DNA of 64,000 nt from Clostridia bacterium (GTDB taxonomy: Bacteria; Bacillota; Clostridia; Christensenellales; Aristaeellaceae). The notes under the pieces are model-generated. The model was given only the letters and a program-made list of their open reading frames with translations, searched no databases and was not told the DNA's origin. Position numbers and translations under genes: made by a program. The DNA lies in assembly GCA_017430225.1 (NCBI GenBank), contig JAFRNK010000003.1:1-64000 (forward strand), in the 5' to 3' direction. This document shows positions 56,595 through 64,000 of the stretch, piece after piece (the stretch's first letter is position 1; each line of letters starts with the position of its first letter).

Positions 56595-58085
56595 TTATGA
56601 TTTGACCGCAGCGGTCTTGTTCTTGCGGGCATTGCTCACCAGGCGCCATATCATGGAAGCAATACCGATAACGATGAATACAGCGCTGATCGGGCGCCTG
56701 AAGAAAACAGACATGTCTCCGGCATAAGTCGCCATCGCGCGGCGGAAATAGGTTTCGAAGTAGTTTTCAAGCACAAAGCCCAGCATAAAAGGGGCTGCGG
56801 GTATCTTCAGCTTGCGGAACAGGAAACCGATCGCGCCGAACAGAAGGATCGCATATACATCAAAGATGCGGCTGTTATTGGTGAACGCGCCGACTACACA
56901 CAGGCAGGCGACGATGGAAAGCAGGACGTTTTTGGGCAGCCCCAGCATTTTTACGAAGAATTTGGTCGCACCAAGCTGTAGCACAAAGATCAGGATACTG
57001 GCGACAAACAGTGCAGCGATCATTGCGTTGATCAGGTCACCGTTGTTCTGGAACATCAGAGGTCCGGGAACAACGCCGTGGATCATCAGGCCGCCCAGCA
57101 GGATCGCCGTACAGGCGTCACCGGGAATACCAAGCGAAATCAGTGGAATCAGCGTGCCTCCGCAGCAGGCGTTATTGGATGCCTCGGAAGCGATTATGCC
57201 TTCCATGCAGCCTGTGCCATAGCGTTCCGGATGCCGGGAGGCCGATTTGCAGGTGACATAGGCGATGATGTTTGCGGAAGATGCGCCGATGCCGGGTAGA
57301 ATGCCAATGCCAAGGCCGACTACACAGGCAATCAGGGTTGTCGGCAGAGTCTGAACGAATTCTTTGGCCGTGAACCCCAAGCCCTTGATTCGGCCCGCCA
57401 GCGTTGCCTCTTTCTGGTTCCCCTTCCTTGCGTCCACCGCGCCGGAAATAACTTCTGTGATGGCAAAAAAGCCGATCATCATGGAAATCAGGGCAAATCC
57501 GCTGTTCAGATTCGGGTTGCCGAAGGTAAACCGTTTTACATTATCCATAGGCGCTACGCCGACCATTGCGAACAGAAGGCCAGCACAGCCGGAAATCAGC
57601 GCCTTCAGCATATCGCCGTCGGAAAGACTGGAAATAAGCGTCAGGGCAAAAAAGATAACCGCCGCGTATTCACAGGGCCCGAACTTACGTGCGAAGGATG
57701 CAATCTGCGGAGCAATGAACGCCATACAGGCAACACCGAAAAGATTGCCGACCATCGAATAAGTGATGCCGATTCCCAAGGCGCGGTGAGGCTGCCCGTT
57801 TTCAGCCATTTTACCGCCGTCCCAGATGGTGGCAACAGACCCTGGTGTACCGGGAATGCGCAGCAGTACCGCCGCGATAAGACCGCCGGACACACCGCCG
57901 AAATACAGCGCCAGCAACATGGAAATGCTGTCCACGCTGGTCATGGAATAAGTGAAAGGCAGGCATAACGCTACCGCCATAGTGCCGCTGAGACCCGGAA
58001 TTGCGCCGAATATGATGCCGATAACAACACCGATCAGGATCAGCGCCAGTGTTCCGGGATTAAAGATAGCTAGAAAACCGGACAT
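56595..58085 (-). CDS. tctA: Tripartite tricarboxylate transporter, TctA membrane subunit
   Basis: This encodes 496 residues with about eleven or twelve membrane helices. TctA hallmarks are GIIFGAIPGLSGTMAVALCLPF in the first half, with the matching LGIGILPGIGASSANIIAY in the second, plus LLRIPGTPGSVATIWDG and NNACCGGTLIPLISLGIPGD. With TctB and TctC it forms a secondary, ion-driven importer of carboxylates. It is the fourth gene of the operon, 24 nt after tctB and 6 nt before the RraA-type gene. Confidence 0.93.
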   Translation of the reverse strand: MSGFLAIFNPGTLALILIGVVIGIIFGAIPGLSGTMAVALCLPFTYSMTSVDSISMLLALYFGGVSGGLIAAVLLRIPGTPGSVATIWDGGKMAENGQPHRALGIGITYSMVGNLFGVACMAFIAPQIASFARKFGPCEYAAVIFFALTLISSLSDGDMLKALISGCAGLLFAMVGVAPMDNVKRFTFGNPNLNSGFALISMMIGFFAITEVISGAVDARKGNQKEATLAGRIKGLGFTAKEFVQTLPTTLIACVVGLGIGILPGIGASSANIIAYVTCKSASRHPERYGTGCMEGIIASEASNNACCGGTLIPLISLGIPGDACTAILLGGLMIHGVVPGPLMFQNNGDLINAMIAALFVASILIFVLQLGATKFFVKMLGLPKNVLLSIVACLCVVGAFTNNSRIFDVYAILLFGAIGFLFRKLKIPAAPFMLGFVLENYFETYFRRAMATYAGDMSVFFRRPISAVFIVIGIASMIWRLVSNARKNKTAAVKS

Positions 58086-58109
58086 AAGATTGCTCCTTTC
58101 AGGATATTG

Positions 58110-58607
58110 TTACAGGCTCAGGATTCCTTTGGGCAGCGGCATGCTGAATGCCTTGGTGAACAGGAAATAGATCGCCAGGGTTGTAATCACTGCAATCAGT
58201 ACCCAGATGCCTGCCTGTTTCAGGCTCGGCTTTCTGACCGGACTCATGATCCACATCTGTGCAACAAGGAAGATGAAAGTACTGATGATAAAGCCAACGG
58301 GTTTGAAGATGAGTACATATACAATGATATTGGCAAAGCTTAGCAGTGTGGGTATCCATTCCTTGCCGCCGTCTTTTTCTTCTTTCGGAGCCTGACTGGT
58401 TTCCCTGCGCAGCTTGAGGAACGTGCTGATGAACAGCAATATGCCCAGACCAATCATAATACCGGCTATCAACTGAGGCAGGAAGGCCGAGCCGATGTCG
58501 CCGCCCTTGCGTTTGACAACGATACTGCCGCTCATGATATACACAAATATACCAAAGGCAATGGCAATACCAGCAGATATAAAATCATTTCTCATCTGCT
58601 TTTTCAT
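58110..58607 (-). CDS. tctB: Tripartite tricarboxylate transporter, TctB small subunit
   Basis: This encodes 165 residues from the ATG at 58607, after AAAGGAAAG. Four membrane helices are visible (AGIAIAFGIFVYIMSGSIVV, LIAGIMIGLGILLFISTFL, ANIIVYVLIFKPVGFIISTF, WVLIAVITTLAIYFLFTKAF). The FLPQLIAGI motif after the first loop is typical. A strong terminator lies between tctC and this gene, so expression is likely lower than that of the binding protein. Confidence 0.88.
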   Translation of the reverse strand: MKKQMRNDFISAGIAIAFGIFVYIMSGSIVVKRKGGDIGSAFLPQLIAGIMIGLGILLFISTFLKLRRETSQAPKEEKDGGKEWIPTLLSFANIIVYVLIFKPVGFIISTFIFLVAQMWIMSPVRKPSLKQAGIWVLIAVITTLAIYFLFTKAFSMPLPKGILSL

Positions 58608-58631
58608 AAAGTTCTTTCCTTTCTGAAAAAA

Positions 58632-58659
58632 CTGCGGGCAAACCATGGTCCGCCCGCAG
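58632..58659 (-). terminator. Intra-operon terminator between tctC and tctB
   Basis: On the minus strand CTGCGGGC and GCCCGCAG form the stem, followed by TTTTTT. It is the same design as at 26184-26218. Confidence 0.85.
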
Positions 58660-58676
58660 AAGATGGGATTTTAGGA

Positions 58677-59609
58677 TCAGAAGTCCAGGCCTTCACACTT
58701 CTCGGCTACGCTGTTCAGGATCGCATAAGCTTCCTCGCCGCGGGCAAAGAACGGGATCTGGGAATAGGTGTTGAGCAGGAGGTTTTTGTATTCTTCGGAT
58801 TCGTAGATCTGCTGGCATGCGTCGGCGAAAGTTTCCACAATTTCATCGGGAGTGTCGCCGGGGAAGGCGAAGAAGTAATAGGTGGGCAGCGCCACGTCAT
58901 AGCCCTGCTCGATGCAGGTAGGAACATCCGGGAAACAGCTGTTGCGCTCATACTCGGTCAGGCCCAGCGGGATGAAGTCACCGCTCTGGACATAGGGCCA
59001 GGCAGTCAGGATCGGGATGACGGAAGCAGCGATGTCGCCGCTCAGTACACCAGCTACCTTGTTGGTCGCACTGCCGTAGTCGACCACGTTCAGGTTCGCA
59101 CCTTTCTGGTTCAGCATTTCACCGATCGCTGAACCGGAAGCGCCGGTGGAACCGCCGAAAGCAAGGGGTTTTTCATTGGAGATCTTGACCAGGTCTTCAA
59201 GTGTATTGATACCGGAATCTTTGGCGCTGATAATCAGCCAGCCGCTGCTGCCGCCGGCAACACAGGCCAGTTTGAACGCCTCGATGCCGTAGTCCGTCAT
59301 GCCGGAAAGTCCATTCAGCACGAAAGATGTCTGGGTGAACAGAACAGTATAGCCGTTCGCAGGAGCGTTCTTCACTTCTTCGGAAGCGATAGCGCCGTTG
59401 CTTCCGGTTACGTTGTTGGCGATGACAGGAACGCCCAGAATAGCGCTCAGGCGGTCAACATAAGCACGGGCATTGTAGTCGGTATCGCCGCCGGCGGCAA
59501 ACGCTACGTCTACGACGATGGTGTCAGTAGGCTTCCAGGCATCGGCAAAAGCAGTAACACCGACGAGCAGCATGCTGAGAACCAGCAGGATGGAAACGAG
59601 CTTTTTCAT
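58677..59609 (-). CDS. tctC: Tripartite tricarboxylate transporter substrate-binding protein (TctC)
   Basis: This encodes 310 residues from the ATG at 59609, after AAGGAGGA. A signal peptide (MKKLVSILLVLSMLLVGVTA FADA) is followed by the TctC/BugT fold: TIVVDVAFAAGGDTDYNARA, VIANNVTGSNGAIASEEVKN, LAFGGSTGASGSAIGEML and FAFPGDTPDEIVETFADACQ. The AAGGDTD loop binds ligand carboxylates. As in the sugar importer at 26257, there is no lipobox Cys. The substrate is probably a di- or tricarboxylic acid processed by the GalB-like and RraA-like enzymes of the same operon. Confidence 0.9.
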   Translation of the reverse strand: MKKLVSILLVLSMLLVGVTAFADAWKPTDTIVVDVAFAAGGDTDYNARAYVDRLSAILGVPVIANNVTGSNGAIASEEVKNAPANGYTVLFTQTSFVLNGLSGMTDYGIEAFKLACVAGGSSGWLIISAKDSGINTLEDLVKISNEKPLAFGGSTGASGSAIGEMLNQKGANLNVVDYGSATNKVAGVLSGDIAASVIPILTAWPYVQSGDFIPLGLTEYERNSCFPDVPTCIEQGYDVALPTYYFFAFPGDTPDEIVETFADACQQIYESEEYKNLLLNTYSQIPFFARGEEAYAILNSVAEKCEGLDF

Positions 59610-59656
59610 AGGGGGGTCCTCCTTTTTATTTTCAGTCGCAGTTTTACGACTGTGAA

Positions 59657-60385
59657 TCAATGGAATTCCGTATCGACAACGGGAAAGAAATTGGCGAAAC
59701 TTTCCGCATACTGGATATCCGCATTGCCGGAGAGTCTGCGTGCATGGTTGCCGCGCAGGGCCGCGCGGTCGGTATAGTACTTGATCAAATGTTTTTGTGC
59801 CTGGAAACACTGCATCGCAGCGATCTTCTGGTCATAAACGTCCGTGATGTCAATGAAACTGCCGGGGATGAAACCACTCAGTTCGGTCTGGTGCGGCTCA
59901 AAACCATAAAGCCGCATCTGTTTTGTAGCAGGATATTCTTCCGTCCGCACACCGCTGGAATTGCTCATAATACTGACTTGCCAGACAAAGTCATGCACAT
60001 GGTTATGATCCGGGTTTAATACGTCGTGTTTGTCGTGCGTGAGGATGATATCCGGCCGGAAAGAACGGATAATGCCAAGCAGGCGCTCCTGCTCCTCAAA
60101 GCCCAGGTTCATCGGGTAATCCTGCAGGCCCCAATACTCAATATCCGTAACGCCCAGCAGGGATGCTGCCTTTTTACTTTCGCCGGTGCGGATCTCCGCT
60201 ACCTTTTCGGCGGTCTGCCCGGGCTGTTTCCACAGGTCGTTGCTTTCTCCCCGCACACCCACACTCAGGCAGATCACCTTGACATCAGCGCCGTGCTTGA
60301 GGTAATGAGCGATCGTGCCGCCGCTTCGCCAGACATAATCCGCGGCGTGAGCACTTACAACTAACAACTTTTTCCCTTCGATCAT
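59657..60385 (-). CDS. PIG-L family hydrolase, GalB-like (4-oxalomesaconate hydratase candidate)
   Basis: This encodes 242 residues from the ATG at 60385, after AGAGGAG. The PIG-L/LmbE fold starts LLVVSAHAADYVWRSGGTIA, with HAAD in place of the usual PHPDD zinc motif, then VICLSVGVRGESNDLWKQPG, EYWGLQDYP, IILTHDKHDVLNPDHNHVHD and a C-terminal GNADIQYAESFANFFP. The HAADxVWR variant is what I recall for GalB-type 4-oxalomesaconate hydratases rather than deacetylases. Pairing with an RraA-type aldolase and a tricarboxylate transporter supports this. It is the first gene of the operon, divergent from a GntR regulator. Confidence 0.8.
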   Translation of the reverse strand: MIEGKKLLVVSAHAADYVWRSGGTIAHYLKHGADVKVICLSVGVRGESNDLWKQPGQTAEKVAEIRTGESKKAASLLGVTDIEYWGLQDYPMNLGFEEQERLLGIIRSFRPDIILTHDKHDVLNPDHNHVHDFVWQVSIMSNSSGVRTEEYPATKQMRLYGFEPHQTELSGFIPGSFIDITDVYDQKIAAMQCFQAQKHLIKYYTDRAALRGNHARRLSGNADIQYAESFANFFPVVDTEFH

Positions 60386-60415
60386 TTGATTGCTCCTCTC
60401 TTTTGATAAACATAA

Positions 60416-60472
60416 TTGATGAACAATCTTGCTTTTCAATCGCATTATACTCGACTCATAAATGTTTGTCAA
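60416..60472 (-). promoter_or_regulatory. Promoter and operator of the tricarboxylate operon
   Basis: On the minus strand, -35 TTGACA (60467-60472), 17 nt, -10 TATAAT (60444-60449), both perfect. TTGATGAACAATCTTGC (60416-60432, plus-strand reading) lies just downstream of the -10 and repeats at 60499. Confidence 0.85.
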
Positions 60473-60498
60473 TACTAAAAAACAAAAAAATAACTTTT

Positions 60499-60542
60499 TT
60501 GATGAACAATTTTGTTGCAAATAATATAAATGCGAGTATAAT
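60499..60542 (+). promoter_or_regulatory. Promoter and operator of the GntR gene
   Basis: TTGCAA (60515-60520), 16 nt, TATAAT (60537-60542). TTGATGAACAATTTTGTTG (60499-60517) with the AACAA/TTGTT dyad overlaps the -35. It is the same sequence as near the divergent operon, so one repressor probably controls both. Confidence 0.75.
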
Positions 60543-60575
60543 ATTGCTGAAGCAACTTACAAGGAGAGGGTAGTC

Positions 60576-61223
60576 ATGTCGGAAGAACGACCTGTGGACC
60601 GTGTATATCGCACACTGAAAGAACAAATCACCAGCCGCACGCTTTCTCCCAACGAAAGTCTGATTGAGCAGCAGATTGCCCAGGAATGCGGCGTCAGCCG
60701 TGCTACGGTAAAAAAGGCTATTTTGATGCTTGAGCAGGATGGTCTTGTAGTGGTTGAAGCGAATAAAAGCGCGAGAGTACGTGCTTTTTCAAAGGCAGAA
60801 GTTCATGATTTTCTGGAGTTCCGGCAGGAACTGGAAGGCTATATTGCCCGGATGGCAACCCCGTATTTTACAGAGCAGGATATAGCTGATCTGGAAAGAA
60901 TCATCGAGGAAATGCGGGTTTTCAAAGAAGCCGGCCAGCTGATGGAATACTCGAAAAACAATCAGGTGTTTCATAACAAGATTATGGAAAAGTGTCCAAA
61001 CCGCCTGGCGGTTGAGATCACCCAAACGCTCAAAACGCGGATGCGCAAGTACAACACCCGTACCATTCTGGTTCCCGGCCGGGCGGATCATTCCTTTGCG
61101 GAGCACAACGCCATTCTCGAAGCCATTCGCAACCATTCTCCCGAAGATGCTGAGAAGGCGATGCGATATCACATTGCACAGGTTCAGAAAGAGTTCGAAG
61201 ACAATTTTGAATTGTTTATGTAA
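60576..61223 (+). CDS. GntR family regulator (FCD type) of the tricarboxylate operon
   Basis: This encodes 215 residues, after AAGGAGAGG. The winged helix (residues about 8-72) has LKEQITSRTLSPNESLIEQQ, IAQECGVSRATVKKAILMLE and a VVVEANKSARV wing. The FCD domain follows with EFRQELEGYIARMA, NNQVFHNKIMEKCPN and DHSFAEHNAILEAIRNHSPE. His and Asp/Glu positions fit metal-assisted carboxylate sensing. It is divergent from the GalB-like/TctCBA/RraA operon. Duplicated TTGATGAACAAT boxes in both promoters mark its likely targets. Confidence 0.9.
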   Translation: MSEERPVDRVYRTLKEQITSRTLSPNESLIEQQIAQECGVSRATVKKAILMLEQDGLVVVEANKSARVRAFSKAEVHDFLEFRQELEGYIARMATPYFTEQDIADLERIIEEMRVFKEAGQLMEYSKNNQVFHNKIMEKCPNRLAVEITQTLKTRMRKYNTRTILVPGRADHSFAEHNAILEAIRNHSPEDAEKAMRYHIAQVQKEFEDNFELFM

Positions 61224-61557
61224 TTCTCCAAAGCCGGCACATTGAACGGATTGTTAAAAACGATTTCGAACTCGGAAGAGCTTACAGTGAATAAAGCGAA
61301 GGGCAGCGCCGTGGATATGCGAAAAACACTGATGCGGTTGAAAAAGGCAGCCGCACATTCATATTGCGCATACAAATATCAGCGCGGTTTCCGTAAATCC
61401 GGACGAGAAAAACTTCTGAGCGGACGCACGAAAAAATCTGCCTTCGTGTTTTATTCCCGGCACGTCCCGTTCTTGCGGGAAAGCGCAAATTGTGCTATGC
61501 TATCGGTGTTCGGCGCGGAGGCGCCTAAAATTGCGTTAATCTCTGAGAGGTCAGATC
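61224..61557 (+). other. Intergenic region with promoter of the redox operon
   Basis: 334 bp without a convincing gene. A short frame at 61242-61565 lacks a ribosome site and conserved features. The promoter is TTGCGG (61473-61478), 17 nt, TATGCT (61496-61501), about 57 nt before the next start. No terminator for the GntR gene is obvious. Confidence 0.55.
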
Positions 61558-62151
61558 ATGGATAAAAAGAACTGGTGGGTCATTCTGGGACTGCTGGCGG
61601 TGATCGCGATCGTGGCGGCGATCGGGTTCCTGATGCCCAGGCCGGACAGGACGCCGGTCATCACCGTGACAGATCCCGGCGGCGTGGTGACGACCGTCGC
61701 GCCGGATGAAGAGCTCCGGGTCGAACCGCAGCCGACGGACAGCGCTGCGGAAACCGCGCCGGAAGCGACCGCCGCACCGGAGCAGACTGCAGAGGCTGAA
61801 CAGACCCGGGAGCCCGGGGAATCCGAAGAAACATCGAAGACGCCCCGCGGGTGGCTGCTGATTTCCGTGGACAACAAGACCTACGCGCCTTATCCCCTGA
61901 CCAAGACCGGCGATTATACCGTCAACCAGAAGAAAAAGAACGCGAAAAATGTGATCCATGTAACGGAAGACAGCATCGAGATGGCCTTTTCCACCTGCGA
62001 CAACCAGCTTTGCGTTTCGGAAGGCGTCGTGACGCTGGAGAACAAGGCGGACCGCATCCTCGGCAACTATATCGTGTGCCTTCCCAACGGGGTGACCCTG
62101 GAACTGCTGAACCAGGCTGAATACCTGGCGCTGATGAGCGCGCAGCAGTAA
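61558..62151 (+). CDS. NusG domain II membrane-anchored protein
   Basis: This encodes 197 residues, after GAGAGGT. One N-terminal membrane helix (WWVILGLLAVIAIVAAIGFL) is followed by a Pro/Glu/Thr-rich spacer (residues about 55-95) and an extracytoplasmic NusG_II domain. The domain includes FSTCDNQLCVSEGVVTLENK with a paired-cysteine motif and GNYIVCLPNGVTLEL. NusG_II proteins of this sort accompany Gx transporters, FMN-binding proteins and 4Fe-4S membrane proteins in flavin-based electron-transfer loci. The exact role is unknown. It is first in an operon with the three genes that follow. Confidence 0.88.
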   Translation: MDKKNWWVILGLLAVIAIVAAIGFLMPRPDRTPVITVTDPGGVVTTVAPDEELRVEPQPTDSAAETAPEATAAPEQTAEAEQTREPGESEETSKTPRGWLLISVDNKTYAPYPLTKTGDYTVNQKKKNAKNVIHVTEDSIEMAFSTCDNQLCVSEGVVTLENKADRILGNYIVCLPNGVTLELLNQAEYLALMSAQQ

Positions 62152-62168
62152 CGGAGGCTGGCAGTGCT

Positions 62169-62711
62169 ATGAAGAGGACGAACACCAACCTCGGCTACCG
62201 GGTCGCCTTGGGCGGCCTGCTGGTCGCCATGATGCTGATACTGGGATATATCGAAACGCTCCTGCAGGGGCTGGTGCCGACGCCGGTGCCCGGCATCAAG
62301 CTGGGCATCAGCAACGGGGTGCTGCTGTTCGCGCTGTACCTGATGGACATCCAGTCGGCCCTGATCCTGATGGTGCTGAAGGTCGCGCTGTCCGGGCTGC
62401 TGTTCGGCAACCCGATGACCATGCTGTTCGCCTTCTGCGGCGGCGTCCTGAGCCTCACGGGCATGATCCCGCTGAGCCGCGTGAAGGGACTCAACATCAT
62501 CACTGTCAGCATGGTCGGTGCCGTGCTGCACAACGTGGGCCAGATTCTCGCGGCGATGTTCGTCATGAGCGAGGTTTCCCCGGTCATCCTGATGCGCTAT
62601 TTAGCCATCCTGATGGTGGCCGCGCTGATCACCGGCGCCGCGACGGGCATCCTCGCGCGGGAGGTCATCAACCGTCTGGGGCACATGGTCAAAAAGAAAA
62701 TGGGGAATTAA
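62169..62711 (+). CDS. Gx transporter family membrane protein
   Basis: This encodes 180 residues, after GGAGG. About five or six helices match an ECF S-component-like fold: LGGLLVAMMLILGYIETLL, VPTPVPGIKLGISNGVLLFA, KVALSGLLFGNPMTMLFAF and AVLHNVGQILAAMFVM. These proteins are often annotated as Gx transporter or heptaprenyl diphosphate synthase component I. The gene lies next to NusG_II and 4Fe-4S genes, where a role in supplying flavin or a lipid redox carrier has been proposed. The substrate is unproven. Confidence 0.88.
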   Translation: MKRTNTNLGYRVALGGLLVAMMLILGYIETLLQGLVPTPVPGIKLGISNGVLLFALYLMDIQSALILMVLKVALSGLLFGNPMTMLFAFCGGVLSLTGMIPLSRVKGLNIITVSMVGAVLHNVGQILAAMFVMSEVSPVILMRYLAILMVAALITGAATGILAREVINRLGHMVKKKMGN

Positions 62712-62769
62712 TTTCATTAACGGACGAAACGAACGGATGACCCGGAACGACGTTTTCAAAGGAGCAGGC

Positions 62770-63210
62770 GTGAGTAAGAAAAAGCTTTTTCTGGCGGTCC
62801 TGTCCGTCCTCTGCGCTGTGCTGACGGTGCTGATGATCGCAGCGGCGGTCGGCATTTACCGGGAAGGCGCGGCGATCAGGGCCGAACAGCCCCTGAGCTG
62901 GATCTACAGCCGTGAAAAGGCGGCGTCGGGGCTTGCCCCGCTCCTGCCTCTTTTCGTGGTCATCCTGGTGCTGACGGCAGCCGGGCTGGTCCTGGGGATC
63001 CGCGATGACGGGAAAAGACCGGCGAAGTCACAAACCATGACGGACGTAAAAGCCAAAAACCGGGAGCCGGGCGCCAAGGACCGGGTGCTGCGGCTTTCTC
63101 TGCTTGTGCTGGCGGTGCTGCTGATCGTCGCGGGTGTGCTCAACGGCAGCGCGCTGGACGTTCTGGGCAAAGCGATCAAAATCTGTACGGAGTGTGTCGG
63201 CCTTGGATAA
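62770..63210 (+). CDS. Membrane protein ending in a CD1871A-type CXXC motif
   Basis: This encodes 146 residues with a GTG start after AAAGGAG. The N-terminal part has two membrane helices (LFLAVLSVLCAVLTVLMIAA and PLFVVILVLTAAGLVLGI). After a basic linker, the last 45 residues (VLRLSLLVLAVLLIVAGVLN, then LDVLGKAIKICTECVGLG) match the CD1871A family of small CXXC proteins. Those are usually only about 50-70 residues, so this looks like an extended or fused form. The CTEC pair may bind metal or take part in electron transfer with the 4Fe-4S protein encoded next, whose start overlaps. Confidence 0.8.
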   Translation: MSKKKLFLAVLSVLCAVLTVLMIAAAVGIYREGAAIRAEQPLSWIYSREKAASGLAPLLPLFVVILVLTAAGLVLGIRDDGKRPAKSQTMTDVKAKNREPGAKDRVLRLSLLVLAVLLIVAGVLNGSALDVLGKAIKICTECVGLG

Positions 63211-64000
63211 TCGGAAAACGAACCGGCTTCAGGCGCTTCGCCCGTCGACCAGGAGGCTGGTCCAGCTTTACAGCGCGCTGCTGCACAACGCGCACCTGAA
63301 GGGCTTTATCGACGGGGAGATCTACCAGGGAAAAGCGAAATACGCCTGTGTTCCCGGATTAAACTGCTATTCCTGCCCCGGCGCGGCAGGCGCCTGCCCC
63401 CTGGGCGCGCTCCAGAACGCGCTGGCTTCGACGGGCCATCGTGCAGGGTGGTACATGCTGGGTATCCTCCTGCTCTTCGGGGTGATGCTCGGGCGCACGA
63501 TCTGCGGCTGGATCTGCCCATTCGGGCTGATCCAGGAGCTGCTGAACAGGATCCCGACCTTCAAGCTCAGGAAAAGCCGCGTGACGAGGGCCCTGTCCTG
63601 GCTGAAATACGCGGTGCTCGCGGTGTTCGTCTTAGCGATCCCGCTGTGGTACGGTCTGCAGCACGACCTGCCCCTCCCAGCTTTCTGCAAATATATCTGT
63701 CCTGCCGGGACCTTTGAAGGCGCGGTGGGGCTGCTCTCGAACCCGAACAACGACGGGCTGTTCGGCATGCTCGGCGCGCTTTTTACCAACAAGCTCGTCA
63801 TCATGCTGGTGATCGGCCTCGCCTGTATCTTCTGTTATCGCGCCTTCTGCCGCTTCCTCTGCCCGCTCGGCGCGATCTACGGGCTATTCAACCGCTTCTG
63901 CCTGGTCGGCGTGCGGGTGGACGCCGGGCGCTGCAACGGCTGCGGCGCCTGTGTGCGTCATTGCGGCATGGATGTGCGGCACGTGGGCGATCACGAATGC
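63203..64000 (+). CDS. NapH/YccM-like 4Fe-4S membrane protein, cut by window end
   Basis: 266 codons are visible and no stop is reached. The likely start is a TTG at 63203 with CGGAG upstream, overlapping the previous gene by 8 nt. The sequence has CVPGLNCYSCPGAAGACPLG, then membrane helices with TICGWICPFGLIQEL, FCKYICPAGTFEGAVG, FCRFLCPLGAIYG and a ferredoxin-type CNGCGACVRHC at the end. The CxxxCP motifs are typical of polyferredoxin-like NapH/NosR/RnfB relatives, which pass electrons across or along the membrane. With NusG_II, Gx and CXXC proteins it suggests a flavin-linked electron-transfer locus that continues outside the window. Confidence 0.9.
   Translation, partial: MDNRKTNRLQALRPSTRRLVQLYSALLHNAHLKGFIDGEIYQGKAKYACVPGLNCYSCPGAAGACPLGALQNALASTGHRAGWYMLGILLLFGVMLGRTICGWICPFGLIQELLNRIPTFKLRKSRVTRALSWLKYAVLAVFVLAIPLWYGLQHDLPLPAFCKYICPAGTFEGAVGLLSNPNNDGLFGMLGALFTNKLVIMLVIGLACIFCYRAFCRFLCPLGAIYGLFNRFCLVGVRVDAGRCNGCGACVRHCGMDVRHVGDHEC

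Noticed and set aside
1..64000. tRNA or rRNA genes.
   Set aside because: I looked for T-loop (GTTCGAATC-like) and conserved rRNA motifs on both strands and saw none with supporting arms. A covariance-model scan would settle it.

Overview
The window reads as a G+C-rich member of the Firmicutes, class Clostridia, probably an anaerobic gut or rumen carbohydrate user. This rests on the IreB-RuvX-YrzB locus, BspA-type leucine-rich-repeat secreted proteins, WalR-like two-component genes, DUF6442/XRE and LytTR/DUF3021 pairs, a flavin-linked NusG_II/Gx-transporter/CD1871A/4Fe-4S cluster, and Firmicutes-style ribosome-binding sites and promoters. A Christensenellales/Aristaeella-like relative is a guess from signal-peptide style only. 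Most of the window is ordinary chromosome with dense operons. No rRNA, tRNA or CRISPR array was seen.

Layout. 1-2.1 kb: a phage tail-tape-measure remnant, an AT-rich secreted-protein gene, and about 1 kb of dispersed repeats. 2.1-12.3 kb: RHH regulator, YitT protein, RelBE-type toxin-antitoxin, ireB and a ruvX-yrzB fusion, flavin reductase, MATE pump, gpmI, GH5, AI-2E-family permease, and an autoregulated DUF6442/XRE pair. 12.3-16.8 kb: a GntR regulon with a lactonase-like hydrolase, a CitMHS-type carboxylate transporter and a sugar-acid dehydratase, tied together by a 17-bp palindrome. 16.9-22.9 kb: TrmO, two secreted LRR proteins (one ending in an FMN-binding domain), a decayed glmS start, a PHP phosphatase and an esterase. 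22.9-30.0 kb: an ABC importer with sucrose phosphorylase, an unusual STAS-kinase fusion and a second PHP enzyme.

30.0-34.9 kb is the strangest stretch. A 1050-codon AT-rich LRR gene sits inside nested inverted repeats, and the same repeat modules, with the same inward/outward polarity, flank the AT-rich gene at 424-1134. 34.9-43.7 kb: QueT, a WalRK-like pair, a DnaA-box cluster in an AT-rich intergenic region, an EamA permease, LytTR/DUF3021, and a MerR-Gfo/Idh-IlvD catabolic operon. 44-51 kb: an exported FMN/FAD reductase with a MerR-type 19-bp-spacer promoter, a lipase-like/ATPase-like fusion, and a propeller-SplB-like-P-loop kinase operon. 51-56 kb: an amylosucrase-like GH13, HAD, YdcF and glycerate kinase. 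55.9-61.2 kb: a tripartite tricarboxylate transporter operon with a GalB-like PIG-L hydrolase and an RraA-family aldolase under a divergent GntR regulator. 61.5-64 kb: an operon for membrane flavin/iron-sulfur redox chemistry, cut by the window end.

The recurring themes are sugar and sugar-acid uptake and breakdown, exported flavoproteins, and secreted LRR proteins. The strongest leads are the repeat-bounded AT-rich secreted-protein cassettes, the DnaA-box cluster away from dnaA, the carboxylate operon with GalB- and RraA-like enzymes, and several domain fusions.
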